Program-made: the position numbers and the translations under genes
Part shown: in pieces, positions 41,869-50,637 of the stretch
Position numbering within the stretch: position 1 is the stretch's first letter
How the letters are laid out: every line of letters starts with the position of its first letter
Assembly: GCA_034432755.1 (NCBI GenBank)
Contig: DAOUBQ010000039.1
Span: forward strand, 1 to 64,000
DNA from: UBA5195 sp034432755
GTDB taxonomy: Bacteria; Chloroflexota; Anaerolineae; Anaerolineales; Villigracilaceae
Length of the DNA: 64,000 nt
Direction: 5' to 3'
The notes under the pieces: generated by a model
What the model was told of the DNA's origin: nothing
What the model saw: the letters and a program-made list of their open reading frames with translations, nothing else
The model's database searches: none

Positions 41869-42177
41869 TTATTCCGGCTCGATGGAGAATTGCAGTGGGT
41901 AGCCCTCCAGCCCGGCGGCAAAGTGTGCCTTGTTCACCCGCGCCTGCGCCTCGCTCTTGGGCAGGGTTTGCACGTAAGCGTTCCCCTTGTAATGGGCAGT
42001 CAGCATGATGGTGACGGCGTCTGGCCCGGTGATGAAGAAAATCCGTTCCAAGATGTATACCACAAAATCCATCGGCGTCACATCGTCATTGTGGATGATG
42101 ACGCGGTAGAGCGGCTCCAACTCGGTTTCGGGCAGTTCAACAACGCGCGGCAGGGGGCGTGATTGCGTTTTAGGCAT
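41869..42177 (-). CDS. clpS: ATP-dependent Clp protease adaptor ClpS
   Basis: ClpS hands N-degron substrates to ClpAP/ClpCP. The 102-residue product has the conserved YRVIIHNDDVTPMDFVVYIL near residues 30-50 with the Asn-Asp-Asp pocket and Met gate, and KSEAQARVNKAHFAAGLEGYPLQFSIEPE at the end, equivalent to the usual AxxxxxxVHxxGxGV. It differs from the standard C-terminal half, which may change the partner. No ribosome site precedes the ATG at 42177, but TATCAT lies six bases before it, so the message could be leaderless. It is divergent from the ligase gene. Confidence 0.85.
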   Translation of the reverse strand: MPKTQSRPLPRVVELPETELEPLYRVIIHNDDVTPMDFVVYILERIFFITGPDAVTIMLTAHYKGNAYVQTLPKSEAQARVNKAHFAAGLEGYPLQFSIEPE

Positions 42178-42223
42178 GTAAAAATGATAACACGAGTCGG
42201 GTGCGATTTTGTTTACAATTCGT

Positions 42224-42255
42224 TGCTTGATTGCACGCTCCAAATGTTATAAGAT
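42224..42255 (+). promoter_or_regulatory. Candidate promoter of the D-Ala-D-Ala ligase-like gene
   Basis: TTGCTT (42224-42229) and TATAAG (42248-42253) with 18 bp between them, or TTGATT (42227-42232) and TAAGAT (42250-42255) with 17 bp. Either would start transcription about 30 bp before the ATG. Confidence 0.4.
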
Positions 42256-42291
42256 AAAACCTGTATCTTTCTCGATATTAAGGAGCAGCCC

Positions 42292-43479
42292 ATGTCCGAA
42301 ACGACCGTACCCGCCGAAGAAAAGCCTCCCAGTCGCCTGAAACCTGAAAAACCCTGGCTGGTGGCCGTCCTCGCCAACATCAAAGACGAAAACATCCCAC
42401 TTCCGCCAGATGTGGCCGCCGACGCCCTGGCCGATTACGACCACATCGAAACCATTGATTGCATCCGCGCCGCCATTGAAACAGACGGTCACAAAACGGT
42501 CTTCATCCAGGCCGACCGTGAACTGCCTTATGCATTGAAAGAAATCAAACCCGATATTTGCTTTAATATTGCCGAGGGATTGGGCGGCGACGCCCGCGAG
42601 GCACAAGTGCCGGCCCTGTTGGAGATGCTGCGCATCCCCTACACCCATTCGCGCGTGATGGCGAATGCCATTTCGCTCGATAAAACCCTTACCAAGCGCA
42701 TCTGGCGTGACCGCCGCCTGCCGGTGGCGCCTTTTCAGGAATTTATTGTTGGCGATGAGCCGCTGCGCGCCGAACTGCGCTTCCCGCTGTTCGTCAAACC
42801 GGCTCGCGAAGGCACTGGCATGGGCGTTGATGCCAAAGCCGTGGTCCACTCTGTCGCTGAGCTGCGCGAGCGTGTGAATTATATTATCCACACCTATCGC
42901 CAGCCGGCCCTGGTCGAGAGTTTCCTCTCTGGGCGCGAGTTCACCTGCGGCCTGATTGGGCGCTGGGATGCCAAGAAATATTCTCGCCACCCTGAATGGT
43001 ACGATGAAAAACACGGCTACCATGTCTTCCCGGTGCTCGAGTTGGATAGCAGCCGCTCGGTCACGCCGGGCGTTTATAGCCAGGCTTCCAAATCGAAATC
43101 AATCGGCGAGGAAGGCGCACCCGGCTACATCTGCCCGGCAGAGATTTCTCCCGAATTGACCAAAAAATTACAGAGCCTGGTTGTGAAAGCCCACATGGCG
43201 CTCAAAGCCATTGACGTTTCACGCACCGACATTCGCCTGAATGCCGAGGGTGAGCCGATGCTGATTGAAATTAACACCCTGCCTGGTCTCACCCCAGGGT
43301 ATAGCGACCTGTGCCTGGAAGCCGCTGCAGAAGGCATCGCCTACGAAGACCTGATTCTCGACATCCTCTACCTGGGCGCCAGCCGCTGGGGCATGGTTGA
43401 AGAGCGAGAAACACCGCCCCAACGACTCAAACGGACGGGCAGCCTGAAAAATAACCTACGCCGCCAAAGCATGGTATAA
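42292..43479 (+). CDS. D-alanine--D-alanine ligase family (ATP-grasp) protein
   Basis: A 395-residue ATP-grasp ligase related to Ddl, which joins two D-Ala for peptidoglycan. Visible: the N-terminal substrate domain ending in PDICFNIAEGLGGDAREAQVPALLEMLRIPYTHS, the ATP-grasp Lys region FPLFVKPAREGTGMGV, the end LSGREFTCGLIG, and metal ligands in DIRLNAEGEPMLIEINTLPGLTPGYSDL. It is about 50 residues longer than Ddl and lacks the exact HGxxGEDG signature (IAEGLGGD instead), so it may use another dipeptide substrate. TTAAGGAG precedes the ATG. Its stop lies within the -10 box of the tRNA-Ser promoter. Confidence 0.85.
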   Translation: MSETTVPAEEKPPSRLKPEKPWLVAVLANIKDENIPLPPDVAADALADYDHIETIDCIRAAIETDGHKTVFIQADRELPYALKEIKPDICFNIAEGLGGDAREAQVPALLEMLRIPYTHSRVMANAISLDKTLTKRIWRDRRLPVAPFQEFIVGDEPLRAELRFPLFVKPAREGTGMGVDAKAVVHSVAELRERVNYIIHTYRQPALVESFLSGREFTCGLIGRWDAKKYSRHPEWYDEKHGYHVFPVLELDSSRSVTPGVYSQASKSKSIGEEGAPGYICPAEISPELTKKLQSLVVKAHMALKAIDVSRTDIRLNAEGEPMLIEINTLPGLTPGYSDLCLEAAAEGIAYEDLILDILYLGASRWGMVEERETPPQRLKRTGSLKNNLRRQSMV

Positions 43480-43480
43480 T
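43472..43480 (+). promoter_or_regulatory. Extended -10 promoter of tRNA-Ser
   Basis: TGG-TATAAT is an extended -10 element. Its TAA is also the stop codon of the upstream ligase gene (43477-43479). The tRNA starts 17 bp after it, leaving a very short 5' leader. Confidence 0.65.
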
Positions 43481-43496
43481 AGCGCCCGCTCGAAGT

Positions 43497-43583
43497 GGAG
43501 AGGTCGCGTAGCCTGGTTTAGCGCGCACGCCTGGAGAGCGTGTTTCCCGAAAGGGAACGCGGGTTCAAATCCCGCCCTCTCCG
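43497..43583 (+). tRNA. tRNA-Ser (GGA)
   Basis: An 87-nt class II tRNA. The acceptor stem GGAGAGG pairs with CCTCTCC, with G as discriminator base. The anticodon stem CACGC/GCGTG encloses the loop CTGGAGA, giving anticodon GGA, which reads UCC and UCU. The long variable arm (TTCCCGAAAGGGAA) is typical of serine tRNA, and the T arm is GCGGGTTCAAATCCCGC. CCA is not encoded. Confidence 0.96.
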
Positions 43584-43585
43584 CT

Positions 43586-43618
43586 AAAAAACACTCCTGC
43601 TCCCAGGGGTGTTTTTTT
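43586..43618 (+). terminator. Intrinsic terminator of tRNA-Ser
   Basis: AAAAAACACTCCT and AGGGGTGTTTTTT form a stem with one G-T pair around GCTCCC, ending in a run of seven T at 43612-43618. Confidence 0.9.
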
Positions 43619-44171
43619 GATTTACAAACAATATTCTTGGATAAGCTTCCAGCCAATCGAATGAACGCTTGAGTTTAGAGTTCATTTCGATTCGTCCTGA
43701 AAGACAAAAAATATGGATTTCTTGGCGCGAAAAACCCAAAACCCGTACACGGATTTTTTAAGAAAAATCCGTGAGATTCCGTGTAATCCGCGTAATCCGT
43801 GTCCAAAAGGTTTTGATTGCAAACGAACCCTAAACTCAAGTTAAAAACGAATGCTGCGCAGTTTTTCTGTAGCGCGACATTCATGTCGCTTGAAAATGCG
43901 AGGGATTGCACTTTTCCAAATTATTCTAGCAATCCAGAGATAGGGTTTCGTACCACGATACATCGCCCCCGCATGGGGATACATGCCGCCCCCATATCTT
44001 GGATGCCTGTGCCAAAGGCGAGATAAATCTCGCCCTACGCGATTGCGCTATTAATTGTTAATTGATCAATCTCGCGTCACTGCGCAAGGGGAGGAATTAA
44101 CATTTTTCCAATCTTTGTGCGGTACAATCGGGCTGTTTTAACGGTAAAAACCCAAAAAGGAAGTATCCCTT
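43619..44171. other. Gene-free region with several palindromes
   Basis: No coding frame is convincing here. The stretch holds an 11-bp inverted repeat CACGGATTTTT/AAAAATCCGTG (43748-43773) followed by ATTCCGTGTAATCCGCGTAA-type near-repeats, a GCGACAT-TC-ATGTCGC palindrome (43874-43889), and a GGCGAGAT-AA-ATCTCGCC palindrome (44017-44034) of the dispersed family. A TACAAT hexamer at 44123-44128 could be the -10 of lipA, with AAAAGGAAG as its ribosome site. Confidence 0.6.
44017..44034. repeat. Dispersed palindrome (GGCGAGAT family)
   Basis: GGCGAGAT and ATCTCGCC with an AA centre. The arms match the palindromes in pheT (5714-5734) and after pfkA (51797-51835), but the centre is one step shorter. 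Confidence 0.75.
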
Positions 44172-45161
44172 ATGCCTGCTACCCCCACCAGAGACCGGGT
44201 AAACCCCGAAATCCTGACCACCACCCCGCTGCGCCGCCCGGAATGGATTAAAGTACGCGCGCCATCGGGTGAAAACTATGAGCGTCTGCATCATCTCATG
44301 CGCTCCAAATCTTTGCACACCGTTTGCGAAGAAGCCATGTGTCCCAACCTGGGCGAATGCTGGGGCAGCGGCACGGCCACCTTCCTGATGATGGGTGATG
44401 TTTGCACCCGCTCGTGCGTGTTCTGCGACATCAAACACGGCAAACCCAACGCCATGGACTGGTTGGAGCCAGAGCGCGTAGCGCAGGCCGTTAAAGCGAT
44501 GAACTTGAAGCACGCCGTTATCACCTCGGTCAACCGCGATGAGCGCAAAGACGGCGGCGCGCCGATTTTTGCGATGGTCATCCGCCGAATTCGCGAATTG
44601 CAGCCAGGATGTTCGATTGAAGTGCTGATTCCCGATTTCAAAGGCGCGCTCGAAGCCCTGAACATCGTGATGGAGGCCCGCCCCGAAATTCTGAATCATA
44701 ACGTGGAGACCGTTCCGCGCCTGTTTAAGCAAATTCAGCCGCAAGATAATTACGACTGGGCCGCAGCCACCCTCACCAACGCCAAAAAACTCGACCCCGA
44801 TGTGCTGACCAAGAGCGGAATCATGGTTGGGCTGGGCGAGGACATAGAAGAAGTCAAAGCTGTGATGCGCGACCAGCGCAGTTGGGGCGTAGACATCCTG
44901 ACGATTGGGCAATACCTGCAACCGAGCAAAAAGCACTACCCGATTTCACGCTATTACACGATGGAAGAATTTACTGAACTGCGGGAATACGGCTACAGCC
45001 TGGGGTTCAAGTGGGTCGAATCGAATCCGCTGGTTCGGTCATCGTACCACGCCTACGAGCAGGTGCGCGCCTTGAGCATTGTCCACCGCAAGTTGTACGG
45101 CGAAACCGCCATGACGGCTTACGAAGCGCCGGGCAGCGCTTCGGCGGCGCGGGCAAAATGA
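44172..45161 (+). CDS. lipA: Lipoyl synthase
   Basis: LipA is a radical-SAM enzyme that inserts two sulfurs into octanoyl groups on lipoyl domains. The 329-residue product has the auxiliary cluster CEEAMCPNLGECW (three cysteines), the radical-SAM CTRSCVFCDI, and the C-terminal RSSYHA arginine-serine motif. The start at 44172 gives a normal length, including TPLRRPEWIKVRAPSGENY. The partner transferase lipB is not adjacent. It converges with the large membrane-protein gene, 13 bp away. Confidence 0.97.
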   Translation: MPATPTRDRVNPEILTTTPLRRPEWIKVRAPSGENYERLHHLMRSKSLHTVCEEAMCPNLGECWGSGTATFLMMGDVCTRSCVFCDIKHGKPNAMDWLEPERVAQAVKAMNLKHAVITSVNRDERKDGGAPIFAMVIRRIRELQPGCSIEVLIPDFKGALEALNIVMEARPEILNHNVETVPRLFKQIQPQDNYDWAAATLTNAKKLDPDVLTKSGIMVGLGEDIEEVKAVMRDQRSWGVDILTIGQYLQPSKKHYPISRYYTMEEFTELREYGYSLGFKWVESNPLVRSSYHAYEQVRALSIVHRKLYGETAMTAYEAPGSASAARAK

Positions 45162-45174
45162 GCGCCGGGCTATA

Positions 45175-47214
45175 TCACCGGCAGCCCAATTCTCCCATTA
45201 TCTCCATTGCCTTTGATGACAGCCCCTCGTCCAGGGGCTGTTTTTCGATCACGCGCTGCCACGCGGCGCAAACGCCCTTGCGCATGGAAGCGGTTTGCAG
45301 GGCGGTTTTGGAGAGCGATTCAGCTTGTTCGATTTGCCCAATGCGGGCGTAGGACTCAATGAAGGGAAGGTACTCAACCGGCACGGAGGGACGGAATCCC
45401 CTGGCGGCGGCTTCATCGCCCAGGCGGGCCGCTTCGGGCCAGTCGCCGCGCTGGCGGGCCAGTTCTGCTTTTGCGTAATAATAGCACCACGAAGGCGGCG
45501 GCTCTGGCCCAAAAACCGATTTTGGCAGAGAAGGCGTGGGGGACTCAGTCAAAATCAGAGAGGGGCTGGAGAGTGGGAGCAGTTGCGCCAGCAAGGGCGA
45601 TGCTTCCCCTTGCGCAGGGGTTTTGCCAAAGGTTGCGTCGCTGTCGAAGACCGGGTCTAAAATCCGCAAGCAAGAGCCAGGCGGGGCGGTGAAAACAATC
45701 GCCTGGCTGGTATTGCCGTAAAAGCGAACGGGACGGTAGGCAAACTCAAAGTCGTAGCCAGGTTCAAACTCGGGCAACCGGTTAGCACGTTCTCCTACGC
45801 CCAGCACCAGGTAGGGCAAGCGCGCGCCGTCAAATTTGGGGGCATACATCCAGTTGAGCGGCGCGGTGAGCGCGTAATCGGTTTCATAGTCAAGTTCCAC
45901 TTCATCAGTCAGCAGCGCGGTGCCAGGCATAAGAGCCGGGATTCTCCAGGCCAGTTGCCAGTAGAGGCTGCGCTGACGCTCCCAATCACGGCGGAAGACG
46001 TTGGCGTTGTATACCTGCTGGCCGACTCCGAGCGCAATCACCAGCGCAGAAACAAACAACCAGGCGCGTTCAGACCGCAAGACGAGAGTGAGCAGCCCGG
46101 CAAGAAACAGGCTGGCGGCCAGCAACATTGAAACGGTGAAGCGGTCGAAACTGGATTGCAGCGTGAGGGGCAATCCCGCTGCCCATGAAGGCAAACGTCC
46201 CAACGCCAGCCCGGTCAGCCCGATGAAGACGGCATTCAACGCCCAGGATGGTGAGGCGAAAAACGGGCGAGAAAGCGATAATCGGCAAAGAAAGAGCCAC
46301 ACCATGCCCAAGGCCAGCCCCGCTGCGCCCAGCGCCAGCGAGGTAGAAGGGGCGGTGAGAGTCCGCGCGGCCAGAAGGGGAAACAGCGCCCAGGCGGAAA
46401 GGCCGGCTTTCCAGATGGCCTCCAGGCTGGCGCCGAAGAAGTCCGCCGCAATGCCGGTAGGGGATGGTGCAATCTCGCTCACAACCACATCATAGTTAGC
46501 ATAGAGACCCGAACGGTAATAAATAAAAAGCCAGAGTGCGTTTAACCCCCAAACGGCCAGGTAGGGCAGCCAGGCTTTGAAGGAACGCCACAGGATGGGT
46601 TGCCAGCCTTTTTCTCGCCCGCTGATAATAGACAGGAGAAACAGAAAACGGAGGGGTTCGAGCGTGAGAAAATATTCAGTGGGAAACACGCCCAGGGTCA
46701 GCAACAAAAGCCCCAGCGCGGTGCGGCGAATCCTTCCTGAGGGGGACTGACTTGCCAGTCCGGTCATCCCAAAAGAAAGGATGTAAAACAGGAGCGGAAT
46801 CAATTCCTGGTTGATGTGCGTAAACGCAACCCAATGCTGGCTGTAGCCGGGATAAACCAAAAAGGCCAGCCCGGCCAGCAGGGTTTGCCAGGGGTATGCC
46901 GGCCAGATTTGGCGGAAGGCCCACCAGGCGGCCAAAGTCAGAAGGAAGCGCACGACGAGCGCGAAAGACTGCCAGGCGAGCGGCGTTTCGGGCAGCAGGC
47001 TGGTGGTGAACCAGAAAATTGGTCCCAGGAAGGGGCGAACGCGCAGAAACGAACCGATGAAACTCTCTGGTCCAACAAAATGGGCGGACCAGGCAAAGGG
47101 CCAGTCGTCCCAATAGAAGCCAGTCTGAAAGAGCATCAGACCATACGCCAGGCCGGTGAACAAGGCAAAGAGCCAGGGAATGGATTTTTCAGTGAAGTGA
47201 AGAGAGCGTTTCAT
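45175..47214 (-). CDS. Large multi-pass membrane protein of unknown function
   Basis: A 679-residue protein with about twelve membrane helices in the first 430 residues (e.g. SIPWLFALFTGLAYGLMLF, ALLFYILSFG), in the style of lipid-linked-sugar glycosyltransferases of the GT-C fold, though no catalytic DD or ExD motif could be fixed. The C-terminal 200 residues are soluble, with a TPR-like end (RGDWPEAARLGDEAAARGF, IGQIEQAESLSKTAL). It could be a glycosyltransferase or a scaffold; the family is not recognised. The start at 47214 (KRSLHFTEKSIPW) is preferred to a Met 15 codons earlier. Confidence 0.7.
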   Translation of the reverse strand: MKRSLHFTEKSIPWLFALFTGLAYGLMLFQTGFYWDDWPFAWSAHFVGPESFIGSFLRVRPFLGPIFWFTTSLLPETPLAWQSFALVVRFLLTLAAWWAFRQIWPAYPWQTLLAGLAFLVYPGYSQHWVAFTHINQELIPLLFYILSFGMTGLASQSPSGRIRRTALGLLLLTLGVFPTEYFLTLEPLRFLFLLSIISGREKGWQPILWRSFKAWLPYLAVWGLNALWLFIYYRSGLYANYDVVVSEIAPSPTGIAADFFGASLEAIWKAGLSAWALFPLLAARTLTAPSTSLALGAAGLALGMVWLFLCRLSLSRPFFASPSWALNAVFIGLTGLALGRLPSWAAGLPLTLQSSFDRFTVSMLLAASLFLAGLLTLVLRSERAWLFVSALVIALGVGQQVYNANVFRRDWERQRSLYWQLAWRIPALMPGTALLTDEVELDYETDYALTAPLNWMYAPKFDGARLPYLVLGVGERANRLPEFEPGYDFEFAYRPVRFYGNTSQAIVFTAPPGSCLRILDPVFDSDATFGKTPAQGEASPLLAQLLPLSSPSLILTESPTPSLPKSVFGPEPPPSWCYYYAKAELARQRGDWPEAARLGDEAAARGFRPSVPVEYLPFIESYARIGQIEQAESLSKTALQTASMRKGVCAAWQRVIEKQPLDEGLSSKAMEIMGELGCR

Positions 47215-47557
47215 AATCCGCCGGGCCAACCGTATCGCAGGCTTCAGCCTGTGACTCACCGCCTCAAGGCGGTGCCACAGCCTATCTGCAAGGGTTCTTT
47301 ACTCGCCAAATTGAGTACATTGTAAAAAAGAATACGCACGTTTCGCTTCGCACCTTCTTGCCCTCACCCCTGCCTCTCTCCCGCTGGGAGAGGGGTGTAA
47401 TCCATAATTGGGAATGTCCCTCTCCCCAAAGGGGGAGGGACAGGATGAGAGAAATTTTGCAAAACTTAATTTACGCCGTAATTAACTCTAAACTCACGTA
47501 AATTATAGAGCATAATTCAGGCCCGGCGGTGGTACACTATCGAAAAAACAAGGACAA
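47215..47557. other. Repeat-rich intergenic region
   Basis: This stretch between the membrane-protein and ROK genes has no coding frame. It holds a copy of a composite palindromic repeat (47233-47279), then a CTCTCCC-GCT-GGGAGAG hairpin extended by CACCC/GGGTG (47365-47397), and a rougher CCCTCTCCCCAAAGGGGGAGGG stem (about 47418-47440). Such GAGAGGGG-type repeats occur near genes in many bacteria. The ROK gene's promoter must be in the AT-rich end (47460-47540), but no clear boxes are seen. Confidence 0.6.
47233..47279. repeat. Composite palindromic repeat, copy 1
   Basis: Reads TATCGCAGGCTTCAGCCTGT, then CACCGCCTCAAGGCGGTG, forming two small hairpins in a row. A second copy with only a few changes is at 59811-59855, also between genes on opposite or alternate strands. 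Confidence 0.85.
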
Positions 47558-48478
47558 ATGATGACACCCAAAAACGTTTCTCCCCTGTTTGGCGGCATCG
47601 AAGGCGGCGGCACCAAGTTTGTGTGTGCTGTTGGCACTGGCCCCGGCGATGTTCGCGCAGAGGTGCGCTTTGCCACCACCACCCCTGCTGACACCTTGCA
47701 ACGCGCAACTGACTTTTTTAAGCAACAGGAACAAGCACTCGGCCCATTGGCGGCGATAGGATTTGGCTCTTTTGGCCCAATTGACCCGCGCCCCGATTCG
47801 CCGACTTTTGGGCATATCTTGCCGACTCCCAAGCCAGGCTGGTCTATGGCCGATGTGGTTGGCCCTTTAAGAAAGGCGTTTGACATTCCGATTGGGTTCG
47901 ACCTGGACGTGAATGCCGCCGCGCTGGCCGAAGGGCGCTGGGGCGCCGGGCAAGGCTGCAACCCGCTGATGTACATCACCATCGGCACCGGCATTGGGGC
48001 CGGCGTTTTGCTCAACGGAAGGCTGGCTCATGGGCTTCTGCACCCCGAAGCCGGTCATGTGCCGCTGCCACATGACCGGGAACGCGACCCCTTCGCCGGC
48101 GCCTGCCCCTTTCACGGTGACTGCTTCGAGGGGTTGGCCGCCGGCCCGGCGCTCGAAAAACGCTGGGGGCAAAAAGCCGAAACCCTGCCGCCGGAGCATT
48201 CTGCCTGGGACTTGGAAGCGCACTACATCGCGCTGGCGCTGTGCAGTTACATTTACACCCTATCGCCACAGCGCATCATCCTGGGTGGCGGGGTCAGCCA
48301 GCAACCACAGGTGATGACCCTGGTGCGTGAGAAAGTGCCAGCCCTGCTCAACGGGTATATTCAATCGCCCGAAATCCTTGAACATATCGAGAACTACATC
48401 GTCAACCCTGGGCTGGGCAACCAGTCGGGCGTGCTGGGCGCATTGGCGCTGGCCGAGCAGGCCTGGAGGAGCGCATGA
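47558..48478 (+). CDS. ROK-family sugar kinase (fructokinase type)
   Basis: A 306-residue ROK kinase. The ATP site is GGIEGGGTKFVCAVG near residues 12-26, the catalytic Asp is in DLDVNAAALAEGRWG, and the zinc site is in HPEAGHVPLPHD followed by CPFHGDCFEGLAAGPAL, the pattern typical of fructokinases of this family (His and Cys ligands). It should phosphorylate fructose to fructose-6-phosphate; mannose or glucose are possible. Start 47558 or the next ATG, 47561. It lies about 3 kb from the phosphofructokinase gene. The convergent DUF2085 gene ends 16 bp after it. Confidence 0.9.
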   Translation: MMTPKNVSPLFGGIEGGGTKFVCAVGTGPGDVRAEVRFATTTPADTLQRATDFFKQQEQALGPLAAIGFGSFGPIDPRPDSPTFGHILPTPKPGWSMADVVGPLRKAFDIPIGFDLDVNAAALAEGRWGAGQGCNPLMYITIGTGIGAGVLLNGRLAHGLLHPEAGHVPLPHDRERDPFAGACPFHGDCFEGLAAGPALEKRWGQKAETLPPEHSAWDLEAHYIALALCSYIYTLSPQRIILGGGVSQQPQVMTLVREKVPALLNGYIQSPEILEHIENYIVNPGLGNQSGVLGALALAEQAWRSA

Positions 48479-48493
48479 GCGCAAAACGGGCTT

Positions 48494-49333
48494 TCACTGT
48501 GGCAACGGAAAGCCGCCCCAGGTGCCAGTAAGCCACAGCCGGAACAGGTCAATCAGCGTAATTTGAAGCAGGGTAATCGTCAGCCCGGCCAGCACAGGCA
48601 GCCAGGCGGCGCGCAAATGGGGGTAGGCGTTTTCCTGCCGCATGAGCATCGTCCACAGCATCGAATAAACCATCGTCAGCAAAAGCAAAACTCCCCCCGT
48701 ACTGATGAAAATGGCTGGATACAGCACAAACGGCCATTCGGTCAGCACCAGCAAAGTCATGCCAATCGCCAGGGCGGTCAGAATACCAACGTCTTTCCAA
48801 TTGCCAAGAATGGGGTTGTCTTTCCAATCGTTCCAAATGGTTTGATTGAAGGACAGGAACACAGCCACTGCCAGCCCCAACCCCACGCCAGTGCCAGTAA
48901 AGATTCGCAGGGTGTTGTTGGGAACGTACAGGTTGGGGATAAAATCGAGCCGGGCACCCGAAGTCTGCTTTAACAGGTAAAGATACGAATTGCCGCCATC
49001 CACCGCAAAGGCCAGGCCCAACAGCGCCAGCAGCGCGATAACCCCTTTGGGCGGCATTCCGGCGCTGCGCGGCTGGGTCAGCGTGAGATAGACAATTCCC
49101 AACACTGCACCCAGGTACATCCCTGAACAGCGCGCGCACAGCGGCAGGCGGTGTCCATCCACATGGAAGGAGCGCTCATCCAGTTGGTGGCAGACAGCGT
49201 AACCAATAGCATCTGCCTTGGCTAAAATGCCTGGCGGGGCAATCGAAAGAAAGGCGGCCAGGATAGCAAGCGCGGCGAGCGGCACCATCCAATTGGATAG
49301 TTTGTGGGCAGTGGCAAGAAGTTGGTTTTTCAT
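48494..49333 (-). CDS. DUF2085 membrane protein
   Basis: A 279-residue membrane protein with about six helices. The DUF2085 signature is clear: CHQLDERSFHVDGHRLPLCARCSGMYLG, with a His and several Cys that suggest metal or heme binding next to the membrane. Function is unknown in the literature I know. It is convergent with the ROK kinase gene and divergent from the DUF3048 lipoprotein gene. Confidence 0.85.
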   Translation of the reverse strand: MKNQLLATAHKLSNWMVPLAALAILAAFLSIAPPGILAKADAIGYAVCHQLDERSFHVDGHRLPLCARCSGMYLGAVLGIVYLTLTQPRSAGMPPKGVIALLALLGLAFAVDGGNSYLYLLKQTSGARLDFIPNLYVPNNTLRIFTGTGVGLGLAVAVFLSFNQTIWNDWKDNPILGNWKDVGILTALAIGMTLLVLTEWPFVLYPAIFISTGGVLLLLTMVYSMLWTMLMRQENAYPHLRAAWLPVLAGLTITLLQITLIDLFRLWLTGTWGGFPLPQ

Positions 49334-49380
49334 GGGGCGATTATAACTGCTGTAAAACAGATTTTATCTCGTGAACGAAA

Positions 49381-49400
49381 GAACGGGATAAATCCCGTTC
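49381..49400. repeat. Palindrome GAACGGGAT-AA-ATCCCGTTC
   Basis: A perfect 9-bp inverted repeat with an AA centre between the divergent DUF2085 and DUF3048 genes. The centre (GATAAATC) is the same as in the 44017 palindrome, with different outer arms. Confidence 0.75.
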
Positions 49401-49434
49401 TACTTTTGGAGTATGATAAGAACATGGAGGAACT

Positions 49435-50637
49435 ATGCGACGATTCTTGATTCTTACGATCCTGGTCTGGCTGCTTGCGGCCTGTGGAACCGTCATCCCC
49501 CTGGCCGCCACACCCAACCCCGAAGCAACCGCAACGGTCACACCCACCCTGACCCTCACCCCATCCGTTACCCCTACCGTAACGGAAACCCCCACCCCAA
49601 GCGTTACGCCCAGCCCCACGCGCGATTATCCGCCCGAAGGCTACGGGCCGAGCGGGTTTCCTGAAAACGTCAACCCGCTGACCGGCTTAAAAGTAGAAAA
49701 CCCGTCCCTGCTAGAACGCCGCCCGCTGATTGTGAAGGTTGCCAACCTGCCGCGCGTCTACCGCCCGCAGTGGGGGCTTTCACTGGCCGACCATGTGTTT
49801 GAGTATTACATCGAAGAAGGCACCACCCGTTTTGCGGCAGTTTTCTTGGGGCAGGATGCTTCGATGGTTGGCCCCATCCGTTCTGGTCGGTTTTTCGACA
49901 ACCACCTGATTACGATGTATAAAGCCAATTTTGCCTTTGGTTCAGCCGATGCGCGGGTTTTGAACCTGCTTTATAACCAGGCGTATGCCAATCGGCTGGT
50001 CATCGAAAGCGCCTGCCCGCCCATGTGCCGCTACGAGCCAAACGGCGTCAACTATCTGATGACCAACACCGCCGACCTGACGACCTTCATCAACAACCGC
50101 CGCCTGCGCGAGGGCAATGGCCGCCAAAACCTGGATGGATTTGCTTTCAACTACGATGCACCTGCTCAGGGCGCAAAAGCGAGCCGGGTTTATGTGCGCT
50201 ACTCGGCAGCCATTTATAACCGTTGGGATTACGACCCCCAAACCGGCAAGTACTACCGCTACTCCGATACCCAAAACGACCTGGAACAGGGCCGAAACGA
50301 GGTGTACGAACAACTCACCGACCGCCTGACCGGCAACCCGATCAGCGCCGATAACGTCGTTGTATTGTACGTTTCGCATCGTTACTATTCGCGCCGGCCT
50401 GAAATCATTGACATCGTGATGTCTGGTCCCGATAAAGCCTACCTGTTCCGCGATGGGCAGATGTTCGAGTTAAAGTGGTATCGTAACGCGCTCGACCAAC
50501 TCTTTATCCTGGTTGGTCCCGATAATCAACCCTTCCCACTCAAGCCAGGCAACACCTGGTTTGAGATGGTCGGCACAAGCAGCACACTCTCTGCCACAGA
50601 GGGCGAAATCTGGCGATTTACGTTCCAAATCCCGTAG
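49435..50637 (+). CDS. DUF3048 lipoprotein (YerB-like)
   Basis: A 400-residue exported lipoprotein: signal ILTILVWLLAAC (lipid cysteine near residue 17), a Thr/Pro linker to about residue 65, then a DUF3048 domain with FPENVNPLTGLKVENPSLLERRPLIVKVANLP, ADHVFEYYIEEGTTRFAAVF and VGPIRSGRFFD, and a C-terminal part (VYVRYS, FELKWYRNALDQ). YerB-like proteins are envelope proteins of unknown role. It has AACATGGAGGAACT before the ATG. It is followed 76 bp later by pfkA. Confidence 0.9.
   Translation: MRRFLILTILVWLLAACGTVIPLAATPNPEATATVTPTLTLTPSVTPTVTETPTPSVTPSPTRDYPPEGYGPSGFPENVNPLTGLKVENPSLLERRPLIVKVANLPRVYRPQWGLSLADHVFEYYIEEGTTRFAAVFLGQDASMVGPIRSGRFFDNHLITMYKANFAFGSADARVLNLLYNQAYANRLVIESACPPMCRYEPNGVNYLMTNTADLTTFINNRRLREGNGRQNLDGFAFNYDAPAQGAKASRVYVRYSAAIYNRWDYDPQTGKYYRYSDTQNDLEQGRNEVYEQLTDRLTGNPISADNVVVLYVSHRYYSRRPEIIDIVMSGPDKAYLFRDGQMFELKWYRNALDQLFILVGPDNQPFPLKPGNTWFEMVGTSSTLSATEGEIWRFTFQIP

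Noticed and set aside
43619..44171. Possible structured RNA in the gene-free stretch before lipA
   Set aside because: The stems are separate palindromes of dispersed repeat families without an overall fold that I could support.
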